NCBI GenBank assembly: GCA_001310555.1
Contig: BAXO01000049.1
Span: 1 to 41,436 of the forward strand
Length of the DNA stretch: 41,436 bases
From: Bacillus sp. JCM 19058
GTDB taxonomy: Bacteria > Bacillota > Bacilli > Bacillales_H > Bacillaceae_D
Direction of reading: 5' to 3'
Below, piece after piece: positions 1-9,232 of this stretch. How positions within the stretch are numbered: the stretch's first letter is position 1; each line of letters begins with the position of its first letter. Under the pieces are notes generated by a model that saw only the letters and a list, made by a program, of their open reading frames with translations, ran no database searches and was not told the DNA's origin. Both the position numbers and the translations under genes were made by a program.

Positions 1-122
1 AAAAAACCGCTCCATTGGATTACAATCGACACCCTCGGTCTAAAAAAAACCGCTCCATTGAATCACAATCGGCGACCTCGGCTAAAAAACCGCTCCATTG
101 GACACAATCGGCGACCTCAGCT
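1..122. repeat. Three degenerate tandem copies of a ~41-bp unit
   Basis: Copies lie at about 1-41, 42-83 and 84-122. Each begins with a run of A, then CCGCTCCATTG, then a variable CACAATCGGCGACCTC-like segment and ends in GGTCT, GGCT or CAGCT. Unit lengths are 41, 42 and 39, so spacing is not exact. The array starts at the window edge and may continue outside. It lies downstream of the first minus-strand gene, beyond its terminator. No coding role is apparent. Confidence 0.75.
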
Positions 123-160
123 GAGAGACCTGCTTTACAGCCTTTCTATCATTGGTTAAC

Positions 161-198
161 AAATACAAGGGTAGCAGTTTATCTGCCACCCTTGTATT
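161..198 (-). terminator. Rho-independent terminator of the first binding-protein gene
   Basis: The arms AATACAAGGGT(A)GCAG and CTGC(C)ACCCTTGTATT form a long stem around a short TTTAT loop, only about 13 bases past the stop at 211. On the minus strand the stem is followed by TTGTTAACC, a weak T tract. Confidence 0.75.
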
Positions 199-210
199 AA
201 CTATATTCCC

Positions 211-1588
211 TTATTCATTCGCTCGTAATTCCTCAACCATTGTATTAATTTCCTCATCCATCTTTCTTAAAAATGTAACGACATCATCGTCACCATGTAC
301 AAATTCGGACATCCAGTTTTGCATGTCGGAGCGAACGGCAGCCTCGTACGGTGAACGATCTTCTGGAGGACCGTATTCGTGATACCAACGGGCATCCATG
401 TTTTTATCCTCCATTACCGGGTGCATTTCGACTTGCTCATGCACGTTCGGATCCTCTACCGGCAAGCGAGCAGAATCATAAACATTGGAGCCGAGGAAAA
501 TTTGAAATTCGTCCGTAAATGCTGTTTCTAAAACACGAAATGCATCTTCTTTATGCTCACTTGTACTGGAAATCGTATATGTCCATTGACTGCCTATCGG
601 TGCCGGTTCAGCATCTTCAAATTGAGGAGCTGCGACAATATCCCAATCTCCCCCTCTTTCAACTGTCCACGGTACGGCAACGTGCGCTGCCCACCACGGT
701 TGCATCGCAATATGATTCACATGGACAAAAGAAGAATAAGGATTAATTTCCCACATATGCCGATCATTTTCCGGATCTACTTGACCAGGTAGGCTGTAGA
801 TTTGTTCAAGCGTATCAAACCCTCGTCGCCAAATTTCGCTTTCGCTGACGACTGATTGATGCGTTTCCGGATCAAGAATTCTATGGCCGTTGCTCATATA
901 CTCTACTAAAAACTCCAAGTGAAATTGCAAGCCGTAATAATGAATACCGTCTCTTTCACCAGTAACCTGGGCAGCTAAGTCAATGACTCATCCCACGTCA
1001 TTCCGTCGGTTGGGTAAGGCGCACCAAACAAATCAAAAATATCTTTGTTATATGTCATAACTCCAGCCTGTGGTAAACCCCAAGCGCGTACTTTAGGAAG
1101 GCCTAATATCCCGCCATTTCTGGAAAAATTACGAATGCTCTCGACTGTCCCTTGATCCAGACGGCTTAAATCGAAGTCAAACTGCTCGATCATATCTGAT
1201 AAATCGTTGTCCAGTTCAAAGTTGTATAAGTGGTGTGAATGAATGGCCGGAAGAATATTAAACAGATCAGGTACTGAATTTGTCAAAATAGCTTCCTCAA
1301 CGCTATCTGTATCAGATACATCAAAATGCTCAACGAGCTCTAACGTAATATGCGGGTAACTTTCGTCCAGCAATTCTTGTAAGTACTCGATTTCGTCCTC
1401 ATTCCATGCCTGCCCTACCGTAAGGGTAACAGGTTCAAATTCTTCCTGTTCCGTCGCAAGCTCCCCTGATTCGGGCGGCTCCTCATTGGTCCCATCATCA
1501 GGCTCGCTGTTTCATCATTATTGCAAGCGACAACCCCAGCTAGCAACAGACTTAAAGGTACTAAATAAAATGCTCTCCATTTTAGCAT
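211..1588 (-). CDS. Extracellular solute-binding lipoprotein, family 1 (frameshifted)
   Basis: Predicted substrate-binding lipoprotein of a carbohydrate ABC importer, anchored outside the membrane. The start at 1588 follows a GGGGGAAGAG ribosome site and encodes a signal peptide ending in a lipobox (VVAC). An acidic linker rich in E, D and P follows, then a family-1 binding-protein fold: a YNKDIFDLFGAPYP motif, a WDE segment and a C-terminal APIGSQWTYTISSTSEHK region. Two one-base losses break the frame, near 1505-1512 and near 985; joining gives about 458 residues. It is a paralogue of the binding protein at 2896-4206: both share the YNKD, FDxFGxPY and STSEYK/STSEHK motifs. No permease genes sit beside it, so it must share a transporter encoded elsewhere. 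Palindromic operator-like sites lie upstream at 1751, 1811 and 1887. The sugar it binds cannot be told. Confidence 0.85.
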
Positions 1589-1750
1589 GACTCTTCCCCC
1601 TTCTTATAATAAGTGAAACCGCAAACTGTTTATATTTGCAAGCAAAACTCCTATGTTAACTCGGAGTTGTACTAAAATAGTGAACCTTCACTGAGCAAGG
1701 AACACATTGATTAAGCTTTCATTTTTCCTATCTCCACCTCATGTTTTTTT

Positions 1751-1762
1751 TGAGCGCTCCCA
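1751..1762. promoter_or_regulatory. GCGC-centred palindrome, operator-like
   Basis: TGAGCGCTCCCA is one of five related sites in the first 6 kb built on (T)GGGAGCGCTCC. The form is typical of LacI/GalR-family operators. It lies about 165 bp upstream of the start at 1588. Confidence 0.5.
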
Positions 1763-1810
1763 CTTTTAATAAACTATGCTGAAGGAAGCTGCTTGAATCT
1801 CCCACTATAC

Positions 1811-1823
1811 TGAAGCGCTTTCA
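1811..1823. promoter_or_regulatory. cre-like palindrome
   Basis: TGAAGCGCTTTCA differs from a consensus catabolite-responsive element (TGWAANCGNTNWCA) by one missing A, which could itself be a sequencing loss. CcpA control of a sugar-binding protein would be expected. It could instead be a variant of the neighbouring GGAGCGCTCC operators. Confidence 0.45.
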
Positions 1824-1886
1824 TTTCTAGGTTTGCAATAATACTCTCAGATCATTTTTCCAATGCAGTAAGTTTTCGCACTATAT

Positions 1887-1900
1887 TGGGAGCGCTCCAT
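1887..1900. promoter_or_regulatory. GGGAGCGCTCC palindrome, operator-like
   Basis: TGGGAGCGCTCCAT is identical over 14 bases to the site at 5925-5938 upstream of the FAD oxidoreductase gene. The repeat in two promoter regions suggests one LacI-type regulator for both. Confidence 0.55.
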
Positions 1901-2030
1901 TTTTGAAATAATTGAAATTTAGGTAATTTATTTATATCATATAATTATGAAAATGTAAATTACTTATTTTTCTTCCCCACCTAGCTATACGCTTCTCGGT
2001 ACTTACTCATGCTGGGGTTAAAGTCCTTTA

Positions 2031-2842
2031 TTATTTTTGAATTCGAACTTTATACGGCTTCTTATTTCGAAAAATTGTCCACTCCTTAAAGCCAATGTCG
2101 CTCAACACGCTACAAGCCTCATCCCAGTGTCCATTAAGCTGTTTGAGCTGATGCGCATCAGAACTAACGTTATCTCGTTTCCATAATGGTAAATTCGCTC
2201 CAATATATCAATAGACGGAAACCAATCCCCTACCTCTCTTTTTCCACCCGAAGTATTAACTTCAATTACGGTTCCCTCCTGTTTGATGATTTGCAACGTA
2301 TCATCTATCACCTTTGGAACGAGTAAATTAAAATCGGGAACATAGACTTTCAATGCATCGATATGACCTAATATTTGATATGCCCCGCTTTTAGCGGATT
2401 GCTGGACATAATGATAATAAAGCGATTTGATTTGCTCCAGCTCTCGTATGTCCATTCGCTCCCACTCTTTCTTGGCGAAAATGGAATGTCGATCGATCCC
2501 GTGGACGGAGCCGATAATATAGTCAAAGGGGTAGAGGTTGTATACGTTGTGATAGAAAGTCGTTTTACCTGGAATAAAATCGGATTCGATCCCTAGTAAT
2601 ACTTCAATTTCGCCATGATACTTATCTTTTAATTCCATCACTTCAGCGACATAATAAGGAAATTCGCTTTTGGCCATTTTTAGTCTCGGTGTCGGCTGAT
2701 CGTCATCACTGGAAAAGTTAGGACAGTGATCGGAAATGCCTATGATGTCCAACCCTAATTCAATTCCACGCTGAATATACTCTTCAATTGTTCCATGAGC
2801 GTGTCCACACCTATGATGATGAGTATGCAAATCAATTTTCAT
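2031..2842 (-). CDS. PHP-domain phosphoesterase, HisJ/HisK-like (frameshifted near the C-terminus)
   Basis: Metal-dependent phosphoesterase of the PHP superfamily, the fold of Bacillus histidinol-phosphatase HisJ. Metal-ligand motifs are visible: DLHTH at the N-terminus, HRCGHAHG, GISDHCPNF, LGIESD, GSVHGID, LGHIDALK and EVNTSGG. As read, the frame ends at 2102 with an unrelated tail. A one-base loss near 2168 hides the last motif; restoring it gives SSDAH and a normal C-terminus ending at 2031, about 270 residues, the usual length for HisJ. No other his genes are nearby. It lies between two sugar-binding-protein genes with close spacing, so a sugar-phosphate or other phosphoester is a more likely substrate than histidinol phosphate, but that is inference from context. 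Confidence 0.8.
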
Positions 2843-2895
2843 ATCCTTGTCCCCCTTTCTTCATTTAAGTGACCGAGCTGATTCAGGCTAATCCG

Positions 2896-4206
2896 CTAGT
2901 TTTTCTTTTTAAGCTCTTCCACCTCTTGGTTGATTAAGTCTTCTGCTTCCCTTAAAGCGGTAGAAATATCTTTTTCATCGTTTATTACAGCTCTGAAAGC
3001 ATCGTGCATAATCGGCCTCACGGCAACTTCATACTCTGATTGACCTGGAGGTGACGGGGCAAAATCATGCTTGAAAATGGAAGATAAACTAACATTCTCG
3101 GTGATAGACGGATAATCCATGGCATAATATTGCTCCATGTTAATGCTTTCAACCGCCACCTGCCGGCCCGTTTTTACGAAGTCTGTCAATACGTCATCGG
3201 TAAGTACATACGATAGCACTTGGAATGCTTCTTCTTTATACTCAGAGGTCGATGCAATTGAATATTGCGTGTAATAGGCTTGAATCGTTAATTCCGGGGC
3301 TTCAGTGAAGGTTGGTAAAGTCACAATACCTAACTGAAACGTATCCTCTGCTTCGGTACTAGTAAAAGGGGCAACAGTTTGCCCATTCGTCATCGCCAAT
3401 TCTCCCGCTAAAAAGGACTCCAGCCGATCCGGCTGCTCTTCTCCAAAATAAGTTCCCGGAATATCATAAAGAAGTCTCATCGTGTCAAACCACATCCGCC
3501 ATTCATCTGTATTGACGATAGCTTTATCCGTTTCAGCATCTAAGAGTGGGAGCGACAATTGATTCCATGATATGAGTTTGGACCAATCTAAATCAATGCC
3601 ACGATACAAAACCCCATCGTGCTCTTGAGTTAATTGCTGTGCAACACGATAAATCTCTTCCCAAGTAACACCATCTTCAAGATAGGGCACTCCAAACTGA
3701 TCAAAAAGATCTTTATTGTAATACAAAAACTCCCGATTTGCCGTTAAAGGAAACGCGTATAGTGCATTGTCAGCATAACCTCGAATCGAGTCCATGACGG
3801 TTTCGTTATATCTGCTCAGATCCACGTTATGTTTGTCGATGAACGCTGATAAATCGTAAGCGAGCTCATTGTTTATGACTAAATTCCTGAATTGATTCGC
3901 ATTTGAAAAAATAATGTCGGGCAATTCATCGTTGGCAATTAGCTCGGGTAGCGGCGTACCGGGCGGGATCACTTCAATCTTAATGTGTGGGAATTCCTCC
4001 TTTGCCGGTTGAATAATCATGTTGTTAATCGCATCTTCATCCGTTCCGACAGCATTAAGAAACTTTAAGGTGAACGGCTCAGGTACATCCTCTTCGACGT
4101 TATCGAGTGAAGATTCTGTGCCGCGTTCTTCCGTACACCCTAGCAAAGCTGCTAGCATGAAGACGGCTATGAGCCAATACAGACGACGGTCGTTAATCAC
4201 TTTCAT
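2896..4206 (-). CDS. Extracellular solute-binding lipoprotein, family 1
   Basis: Intact 436-residue lipoprotein, predicted to be the ligand-binding subunit of a carbohydrate ABC importer. The start at 4206 is preceded by GGAGGGATGTAA. The signal peptide ends in the lipobox LLGC, followed by an acidic linker (EERGTESSLDNVEED). The mature part has the family-1 layout, including a YNKDLFDQFGVPYLEDGVTWEE segment near residue 160 (first 20 residues quoted would be the key part) and STSEYKEEAF near 320. The protein is acidic, as expected for the outside of an alkaliphile. It is paralogous to the gene at 211-1588, with the PHP gene between them. A possible short ORF overlaps its start, which would allow translational coupling. 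No ATPase or permease is encoded nearby. Confidence 0.88.
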   Translation of the reverse strand: MKVINDRRLYWLIAVFMLAALLGCTEERGTESSLDNVEEDVPEPFTLKFLNAVGTDEDAINNMIIQPAKEEFPHIKIEVIPPGTPLPELIANDELPDIIFSNANQFRNLVINNELAYDLSAFIDKHNVDLSRYNETVMDSIRGYADNALYAFPLTANREFLYYNKDLFDQFGVPYLEDGVTWEEIYRVAQQLTQEHDGVLYRGIDLDWSKLISWNQLSLPLLDAETDKAIVNTDEWRMWFDTMRLLYDIPGTYFGEEQPDRLESFLAGELAMTNGQTVAPFTSTEAEDTFQLGIVTLPTFTEAPELTIQAYYTQYSIASTSEYKEEAFQVLSYVLTDDVLTDFVKTGRQVAVESINMEQYYAMDYPSITENVSLSSIFKHDFAPSPPGQSEYEVAVRPIMHDAFRAVINDEKDISTALREAEDLINQEVEELKKKN

Positions 4207-4363
4207 TTACATCCCTCCAGACCAATGATTTTAATCGAGCAATAGGATGAATGGCAGCTTTGTCTCCCTCTTGCCCCTTCAAATAATCAGGGCGGACAAG
4301 ACTATATATCAAATCGAACATGAACACAATAACGAGTTCAACTGCATTGGCATAAACAACCAT
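4193..4363 (-). CDS. Possible small hydrophobic protein, 56 residues
   Basis: An ATG at 4363 opens a frame that ends in TAA at 4193-4195, overlapping the start of the binding-protein gene at 4206. The product begins MVVYANAVELVIVFMFDLIY, a plausible membrane segment, followed by a basic and acidic tail. The same frame stays open upstream of the ATG for about 10 codons to a TGA. It may be a small real gene coupled to the binding protein, or the tail of a decayed permease. I do not recognise it. Confidence 0.3.
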   Translation of the reverse strand: MVVYANAVELVIVFMFDLIYSLVRPDYLKGQEGDKAAIHPIARLKSLVWRDVNESD

Positions 4364-4416
4364 TATTCGACCTTGCGCCGCTAATTTTTCGTAAACATAT
4401 CACCCTTCCATTCACA

Positions 4417-5794
4417 CTAGCAAGGAAACATTCCTTTTGGCTTTTCCGAAGAAAGCCCTATCCCTAATTCAGCACCTGCGTCAATTAGTCGTGCTTGCAG
4501 CTCGGCTATACTTACATCGAGCGGTCTGGAGTTACTCTTAGCCGCAAGGGCTGCTGCAATACCTGCCGCTTCACCGATTGCCATGCAACTAGGAGTCAGC
4601 CTTGTCGTCGCCTGTGCTTCATGGGATGCAGAAATACATCGTCCAGCTAATAATAGATTGTCTATTTTCTTAGGTACAATCGAGCGATATGGTATATCAT
4701 ACGCTCCTCCTTCTTTAATAAAATTTGCGGTAATTCCCGTACCCTTTGGGTTGTGAATATCAATTGGATAACCGCTTCTGGCAATCACATCATCAAACCG
4801 GCGACTTGTTAATACATCCTCTCGCTGCAATACATACTCACCAATTACTCTTCTAGTTTCCCTTACACCGACCTGCGTCGCCTGCTGCGATACATACGCT
4901 TCCTCGAAGCCAGGAATATACTCTTTAAAAAACCTTTCCAGCATTCTCACTTGGAAACGCCCTTCCACCTCAGCAGTCGTTAAGTCATCCGCTTTTGTCG
5001 CATCAAGTCCTGAAATTCTTGACACATTGACAAGCACCTCATCTTCGCACGGGCCCGTAAAAAATAACACCCCTTCCCTTGGAATCGGCAGAGCCGCCTC
5101 CTTCCATTTCTTATAAAACCCCATCACTCCTGTTAGTGGCAACGTATCTAATTGCTCGATCAAAGACTTGTGATAAAACTCCTCAGGGTGTTGCTTCATA
5201 TACTGTTTGACTTGCTCAAGTTTTACTCCACGCATTCTAAATTTCATCGTCAATGGCTGAGTATGCTGATCATGATTCCCTTGCTCCCAAGCGCTCCAGC
5301 GAAATAAGAAACGTCAGCATCCCCGGTAGAATCCACATACGTTTTGGCAACTACTTCTGAAACACCATTCTTATTATGGATGAACACTTTTTCAATTACC
5401 CCATTGTTAACGTCGACATCCGTTACGGTAGAATGCAGTAGCAGGTCAACCCCCGCTTCTTTTAACAAATCCAAAATTAGAATTTTATACTCCTCAGGAT
5501 GGTAAGGAGTGACAGAATAAACAAAACCAACGGTATCTCTCATATGACCGGGCGACGCCTTTCTCGCCACTAGATGATCAACAATTTCCTGGGCCATCCC
5601 TTTAATGACTTGCAGTCCCGTTGAGGTATGAAAGGTCATCCAAGGATAAACCAAGGCCAAGGTTGACATTCCTCCTAAAAATCCATACTTTTCAATAAGT
5701 ATGGTCTTCGCACCATTCTTGCGGAAGATAGAGCAGCTACTACCCCAGCCGGTCCTCCTCCTAAAACGGCGACATCGTACTGTTTGTATTTCAC
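4417..5794 (-). CDS. FAD-dependent oxidoreductase, FAD_oxidored family (frameshifted)
   Basis: Flavoprotein of the FAD_oxidored type (Pfam PF12831-like), often found in sugar gene clusters; its reaction is unknown. GTG at 5794 follows AAAGGTG and opens onto a dinucleotide-binding motif LGGGPAGVVAA (residues ~11-21) and an IEKYGFLGGMST segment. The C-terminal region has the family's LLLAGRCISASHEAQATTR and GEAAGIAAALAAK motifs. The frame is broken near 5728 (one base lost in the N-terminal region) and near 5250-5285. Joined length is about 459 residues, normal for the family. Two GGAGCGCTCC palindromes lie directly upstream (5814, 5925). A sugar or polyol could be the substrate, given the binding proteins downstream. 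Confidence 0.82.
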
Positions 5795-5813
5795 GTTAAA
5801 CCACACCTTTTTT

Positions 5814-5826
5814 TGGAGCGCTCCCA
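5814..5826. promoter_or_regulatory. GGAGCGCTCC palindrome, operator-like
   Basis: TGGAGCGCTCCCA sits 20 bp upstream of the GTG start at 5794, a position where a bound repressor would block transcription or initiation. It is the same motif as at 5925 and 1887. Confidence 0.55.
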
Positions 5827-5924
5827 AAATGGGTACTAAAAAACGTATGAACAATTATATGCTCTATCAATGTCTTCAAATGGTTTAAAGCGTGAATATG
5901 TTATTGCATAATTCACCCTTCAAC

Positions 5925-5938
5925 TGGGAGCGCTCCAT
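5925..5938. promoter_or_regulatory. GGGAGCGCTCC palindrome, operator-like
   Basis: TGGGAGCGCTCCAT lies 111 bp upstream (centre to centre) of the site at 5814. The pair would suit looping by a LacI-family regulator. No such regulator is encoded in the window. Confidence 0.55.
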
Positions 5939-6007
5939 TTTATAAATAAATACTGATAACTTTATTTATAACACACGAATGATTCGGTGTAAAGATGAAT
6001 TTCGCAC

Positions 6008-6045
6008 GCAAAAAGACTAGGCAACAACAGCGTGCTGTTGTTGCC
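6008..6045 (-). terminator. Rho-independent terminator of ytkL-like gene
   Basis: GGCAACAACAGC and GCTGTTGTTGCC form a perfect 12-bp stem at 6020-6045 with a two-base loop. On the minus strand TAGTCTTTTTGC follows. It lies 10 bases past the stop at 6055. Confidence 0.85.
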
Positions 6046-6054
6046 AGTTAAAGG

Positions 6055-6737
6055 CTAAAGGACGACGGATCCACCTATGTCCAGCGCTAAGCCTTTTTTG
6101 CCGTGAAGGCTATCGACGAAGGCCTGTGCATCCTGTTCAATAACTGGAAACGTGTTGTAATGAATCGGAACGACTTGCTTTGCCTGAAGCCATTCGGCCG
6201 CTAAGGCAGCGTCCTCCGGCCCCATCGTGAAATTATCGCCAATTGGGAGAAACGCCAAATCGATCGAATTGCGCTCCCCGATTAATTTCATATCTGAGAA
6301 AAGCCCGGTGTCACCGGCGTGGAAAATCGTCTTTCCTTCAGATGTTAACAAAATTCCTGACGGCATCCCAGTGTAAATGATGCTCTGTTCATCATCAACC
6401 GTGTAGGAGGAGCCGTGAAAAGCTTGAGTCAGCTTGACCGTGCCAAAATCAAAATTATACGCTCCACCAATCGACATAGGATGGGTTTTAATATCCTGCC
6501 AGCCCAAGTACTCCGCTAACTCAAATGGGGCAACGACAAGCGCATTGTTTCTTTTTGCTATTTCAACCGTATCTCCGACGTGATCATTATGTCCGTGTGT
6601 CAATAAAATAGCGTCAACCGCTACGTCCTCTGCTTTTAAATCGGTCATCCCGTTCCCAGTAATAAAGGATCAATAATGATTCGCTTTCCGGCTGTTTCCA
6701 CAAAAACGACGGAATGGCCATGGTAAGTCAATTTCAT
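6055..6737 (-). CDS. ytkL: Metal-dependent hydrolase, UPF0173 / YtkL-like (frameshifted)
   Basis: Metallo-beta-lactamase-fold hydrolase of the UPF0173 family. The restored protein begins [19 protein letters not shown] (start 6737, AAAGGAG upstream). Metal-ligand motifs are [11 protein letters not shown] near residue 50, a HAGDTGL near 140 and PIHYNTFP near 190. One base is missing near 6650 in the sequence for LLLGNGMTD, splitting off the first 30 residues. Restored length is about 228, as in the family. In Bacillus subtilis the homologue YtkL is encoded close to argH and ytkK, so this gene fits the conserved backbone of the window. Its physiological substrate is not known. Confidence 0.88.
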
Positions 6738-7081
6738 TCATTCTCATCTCCTTTACTTTTTTTTATTCGCATATGCCTTACGCTATAATAGGATCATAAC
6801 CGTTTTCCTCCGAAAACAAATATCTCTTTAGTGATCGTAATGGAACTCTGTTCAACAAAACTCCAAGAAAGAATTGCCTGCTCGATTGACAACCTTCACT
6901 ACGCCTCGCGCAAAGACGGGGAACCGGCGAGTAAGTCGCGGGTTGGCGAGCTGGTATTAGCGAGCTCCTACTGACCGGCTAGAACATAAGTTTCGTAGGG
7001 TTAGTCCAAATAAACGGTTCTTTCTTTCTCATTGTACCTGATCATGATACATTAGAAAACAAAGACGGGAGGAGAAAATCT
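6738..7081. other. 344-bp intergenic region between divergent genes
   Basis: The region separates the divergently read ytkL-like gene and the M24 peptidase and must hold both promoters. I could not assign clear -35/-10 pairs. It carries the ribosome site GGGAGGAG for the peptidase at 7067-7074. No ORF, hairpin or repeat stood out. Confidence 0.4.
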
Positions 7082-8182
7082 ATGAATGAAAAAAGACTAC
7101 AGCAGTTTCAGCGTTACTTAAAAGAAAAGCGAATCCCCATGGCGTTTATCCAAGGAAAGGCAAACCTTTTCTACTTAAGCGGCTTTCGTTGTGAGCCTCA
7201 CGAACGCCTCGTTGCACTACTTGTTTTTGCTGAGGAGGCTCCTTGCCTTGTTGCTCCGCATATGGAAACAGCGCTTATTCAAACGGCTGGCTGGAACGGC
7301 GAGTTAATCAGCTATCACGATCATGAGAATCCTTGGCAATTGCTCGGACAATATTTGAATAAATTCTCGCTTTCACCGAAAAGAGCGGCATTCGAAAAAG
7401 GGCTTTTGTCATTCGCCCGATACGAGGAGCTTCAGCACCTGCTCCCTGAGGCGAGCTTTGTCGACTGTGAACAAACAGTCATGGGACTTCGTTTGATTAA
7501 GGATGAATCGGAAATCGCGATATTGCGAGAGGCAGCTAAGCTTGCCGACTTCGGCATCGAGATCGGCGTTCAGGCGATTCAAGCCGGACGAACCGAAATG
7601 GAAATCCTCGCCATGATTGAATACGAACTAAAGAAAAAGGGAGTTGCCGAAATGTCGTTCAGTACAATTGTCTTGAGTGGACCACAATCAGCCAACCCTC
7701 ACGGCAAACCGGGGATGCGGACGATTAAGGACGGTGATTTCGTTCTCTTTGATCTCGGTGTCGTGCTTGAAGGATATTGCTCCGATATTACTCGTACAGT
7801 TGGTTTCGGACCATTGTCTAAGCAACAGCAGGAAATTTACCAAACAGTTTTAGACGCGCAACTCGCGACCCTTGCAATAAGCAAGCCGGGTACCGTTTTA
7901 GGAGAGCTTGATCGGACAGCAAGAAAAATTATTACAGACGCCGGGTACGGTCAATATTTCCCTCACCGGATCGGGCACGGTCTAGGAACAGAGACTCACG
8001 AATACCCGTCCTTACACGAAAACAACGAACACACATTGCAGCCCGGAATGGTCTATACGATTGAGCCTGGTATTTACATACCTGAAGTCGGTGGTGTGAG
8101 AATTGAAGACGATGTCGTTGTCACTGAGCAGGGAGTCGAGTGCCTCACCTCTTATCCAAAAGAGCTGCAGGTGATTGTCTAA
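7082..8182 (+). CDS. Xaa-Pro dipeptidase/aminopeptidase, M24B family
   Basis: Cytosolic metallopeptidase that releases residues ahead of proline. The 366-residue protein is intact. A creatinase-like N-terminal domain (1-130) precedes the pita-bread catalytic domain. All five metal ligands can be seen: D224 in LFDLGV, D235 in SDITRTV, H299 in RIGHGLGTETHE, E328 in IEPGIY and E342 in RIEDD. The ATG at 7082 follows GGGAGGAGAAAATCT. It resembles B. subtilis PapA/PapB (YqhT/YkvY). It is one of the few plus-strand genes and stands alone. Most likely a housekeeping peptidase. Confidence 0.92.
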   Translation: MNEKRLQQFQRYLKEKRIPMAFIQGKANLFYLSGFRCEPHERLVALLVFAEEAPCLVAPHMETALIQTAGWNGELISYHDHENPWQLLGQYLNKFSLSPKRAAFEKGLLSFARYEELQHLLPEASFVDCEQTVMGLRLIKDESEIAILREAAKLADFGIEIGVQAIQAGRTEMEILAMIEYELKKKGVAEMSFSTIVLSGPQSANPHGKPGMRTIKDGDFVLFDLGVVLEGYCSDITRTVGFGPLSKQQQEIYQTVLDAQLATLAISKPGTVLGELDRTARKIITDAGYGQYFPHRIGHGLGTETHEYPSLHENNEHTLQPGMVYTIEPGIYIPEVGGVRIEDDVVVTEQGVECLTSYPKELQVIV

Positions 8183-8451
8183 AAATTGACAGAGTTCGTC
8201 CATTTCTTTAACACGATTGACAAATGGACTGGCCATAGAAATAGACAGCTGCCTCCGGTATGAATACTTATAGCGCTACCTATCAATTTGTGCGATGTAA
8301 AGTTGGTTGCTTGAGGCTAATTGAACATTCGTATTTCTTTAAAATCCAGGCTAAGTACTGCAAGCCAATCGTTTAATTTTAGTGAGATACAACCGATGGT
8401 GAGCTCACAAAAAGGGCAGAGGTTTAACCATGATACGTTCGAGGTGATTTC
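8183..8451. other. 269-bp intergenic region
   Basis: No promoter or terminator is clear. On the minus strand from 8236 a short peptide resembling the start of an AAA-type ATPase (FVNRVKEMDELCQFL) can be read, but the frame runs straight into antisense of the peptidase gene. I treat it as chance or an old remnant. Confidence 0.35.
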
Positions 8452-9013
8452 ATGTGGGAAGAATATGATGTTAACATTGATTCTATCTTAATCGCTAACA
8501 ATAAAAATACCTTTGTGACCAATAAAATTGCAGAAACGGAATTGGACTATGGCGGGATTGCCGGAGACTTGCATTTTGGCTTGACAAAATCAGCTGGCGC
8601 AAGGGAGCCAATGTATCCGCGAGGAACTACGATTTTTAATCGTCGGCAAATCACGATTGTTTCAGTCGAAGAATGTGCAACCATTGCTGAGAAGCTTCGT
8701 ATTGACTTCGTCTTACCCGAATGGCTAGGAGCCAACATTGCGCTGGGTGGTTTTCCAAATCTTACACAATTGCGCGAAGGAAGTCGTATCCTTTTTCCGA
8801 GTGGCGCAGGACTGTTGTGTGAAGGGGAAAATCTCCCTGCATCCAGCCCGGAGAAGTCATTCAACAAAATTATCCTGACAAGCCCAAACTGTCAAATCGC
8901 TTTGTTAAAGAGTCGATGGGCCTGAGAGGAATCGTCTGTCTAGTAGAGCATACCGGTAAAATCGTTCTGGTGAAACTGCGAAAGTTATTGAGTACCATCC
9001 TCCAAACAGTTGA
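8452..9013 (+). CDS. MOSC-domain protein (frameshifted)
   Basis: MOSC domains occur in molybdenum-cofactor sulfurases and in YiiM-like enzymes. The start ATG at 8452 follows GAGGTG. The N-terminal part has AGDLHFG and RQITIVSVEE segments, then the family core PEWLGANIALGGFPNLTQL. As read it ends at 8925. Restoring a base near 8838 recovers ENLPC, the conserved MOSC cysteine, followed by IQPGEVI and KESMGLRGIVCLVE. A second restored base near 8969 gives GETAKVIEYHPPNS and a stop at 9011-9013. The joined protein has about 188 residues, typical for a stand-alone MOSC protein. No Moco genes are nearby. The function is unknown beyond the family. Confidence 0.82.
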
Positions 9014-9232
9014 GGTTAATATCGAATTAAGGAATCGGACTCGTTCAAATTAAATTGAAGGAAACGCCCCGCCCCTTTAGGGATTCTCCGTTTATACAAA
9101 CGTCATCAAGACAAGCTTCATCATGTTAATTGAATTGCCCGGCATCAAGCCCGTTTGAACGCGAATTAGCGAAAAACCACTTGATGCTTCCAAGCCCTTT
9201 GCGATTGCACGCTGAGGGTTTTTCGATCAATC

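Larger units (their letters stand above)
1589..2030. other. 442-bp intergenic region with operator-like palindromes
   Basis: This stretch between the first binding-protein gene and the PHP gene holds no ORF. It carries three GCGC-centred palindromes (listed separately) and AT-rich DNA between 1905 and 1970. It is probably the promoter and operator region for the gene starting at 1588. I could not fix the -35 and -10 boxes with confidence. Confidence 0.5.

Noticed and set aside
1..122. CRISPR array
   Set aside because: Only three diverged copies, the whole unit repeats rather than repeat plus unique spacer, and there are no cas genes.
8012..8236. Minus-strand frame beginning with an AAA-ATPase-like FVNRVKEMDELCQFL
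   Set aside because: The likeness covers about 15 residues, there is no ribosome site and the rest of the frame is antisense of the peptidase gene. Most likely chance.
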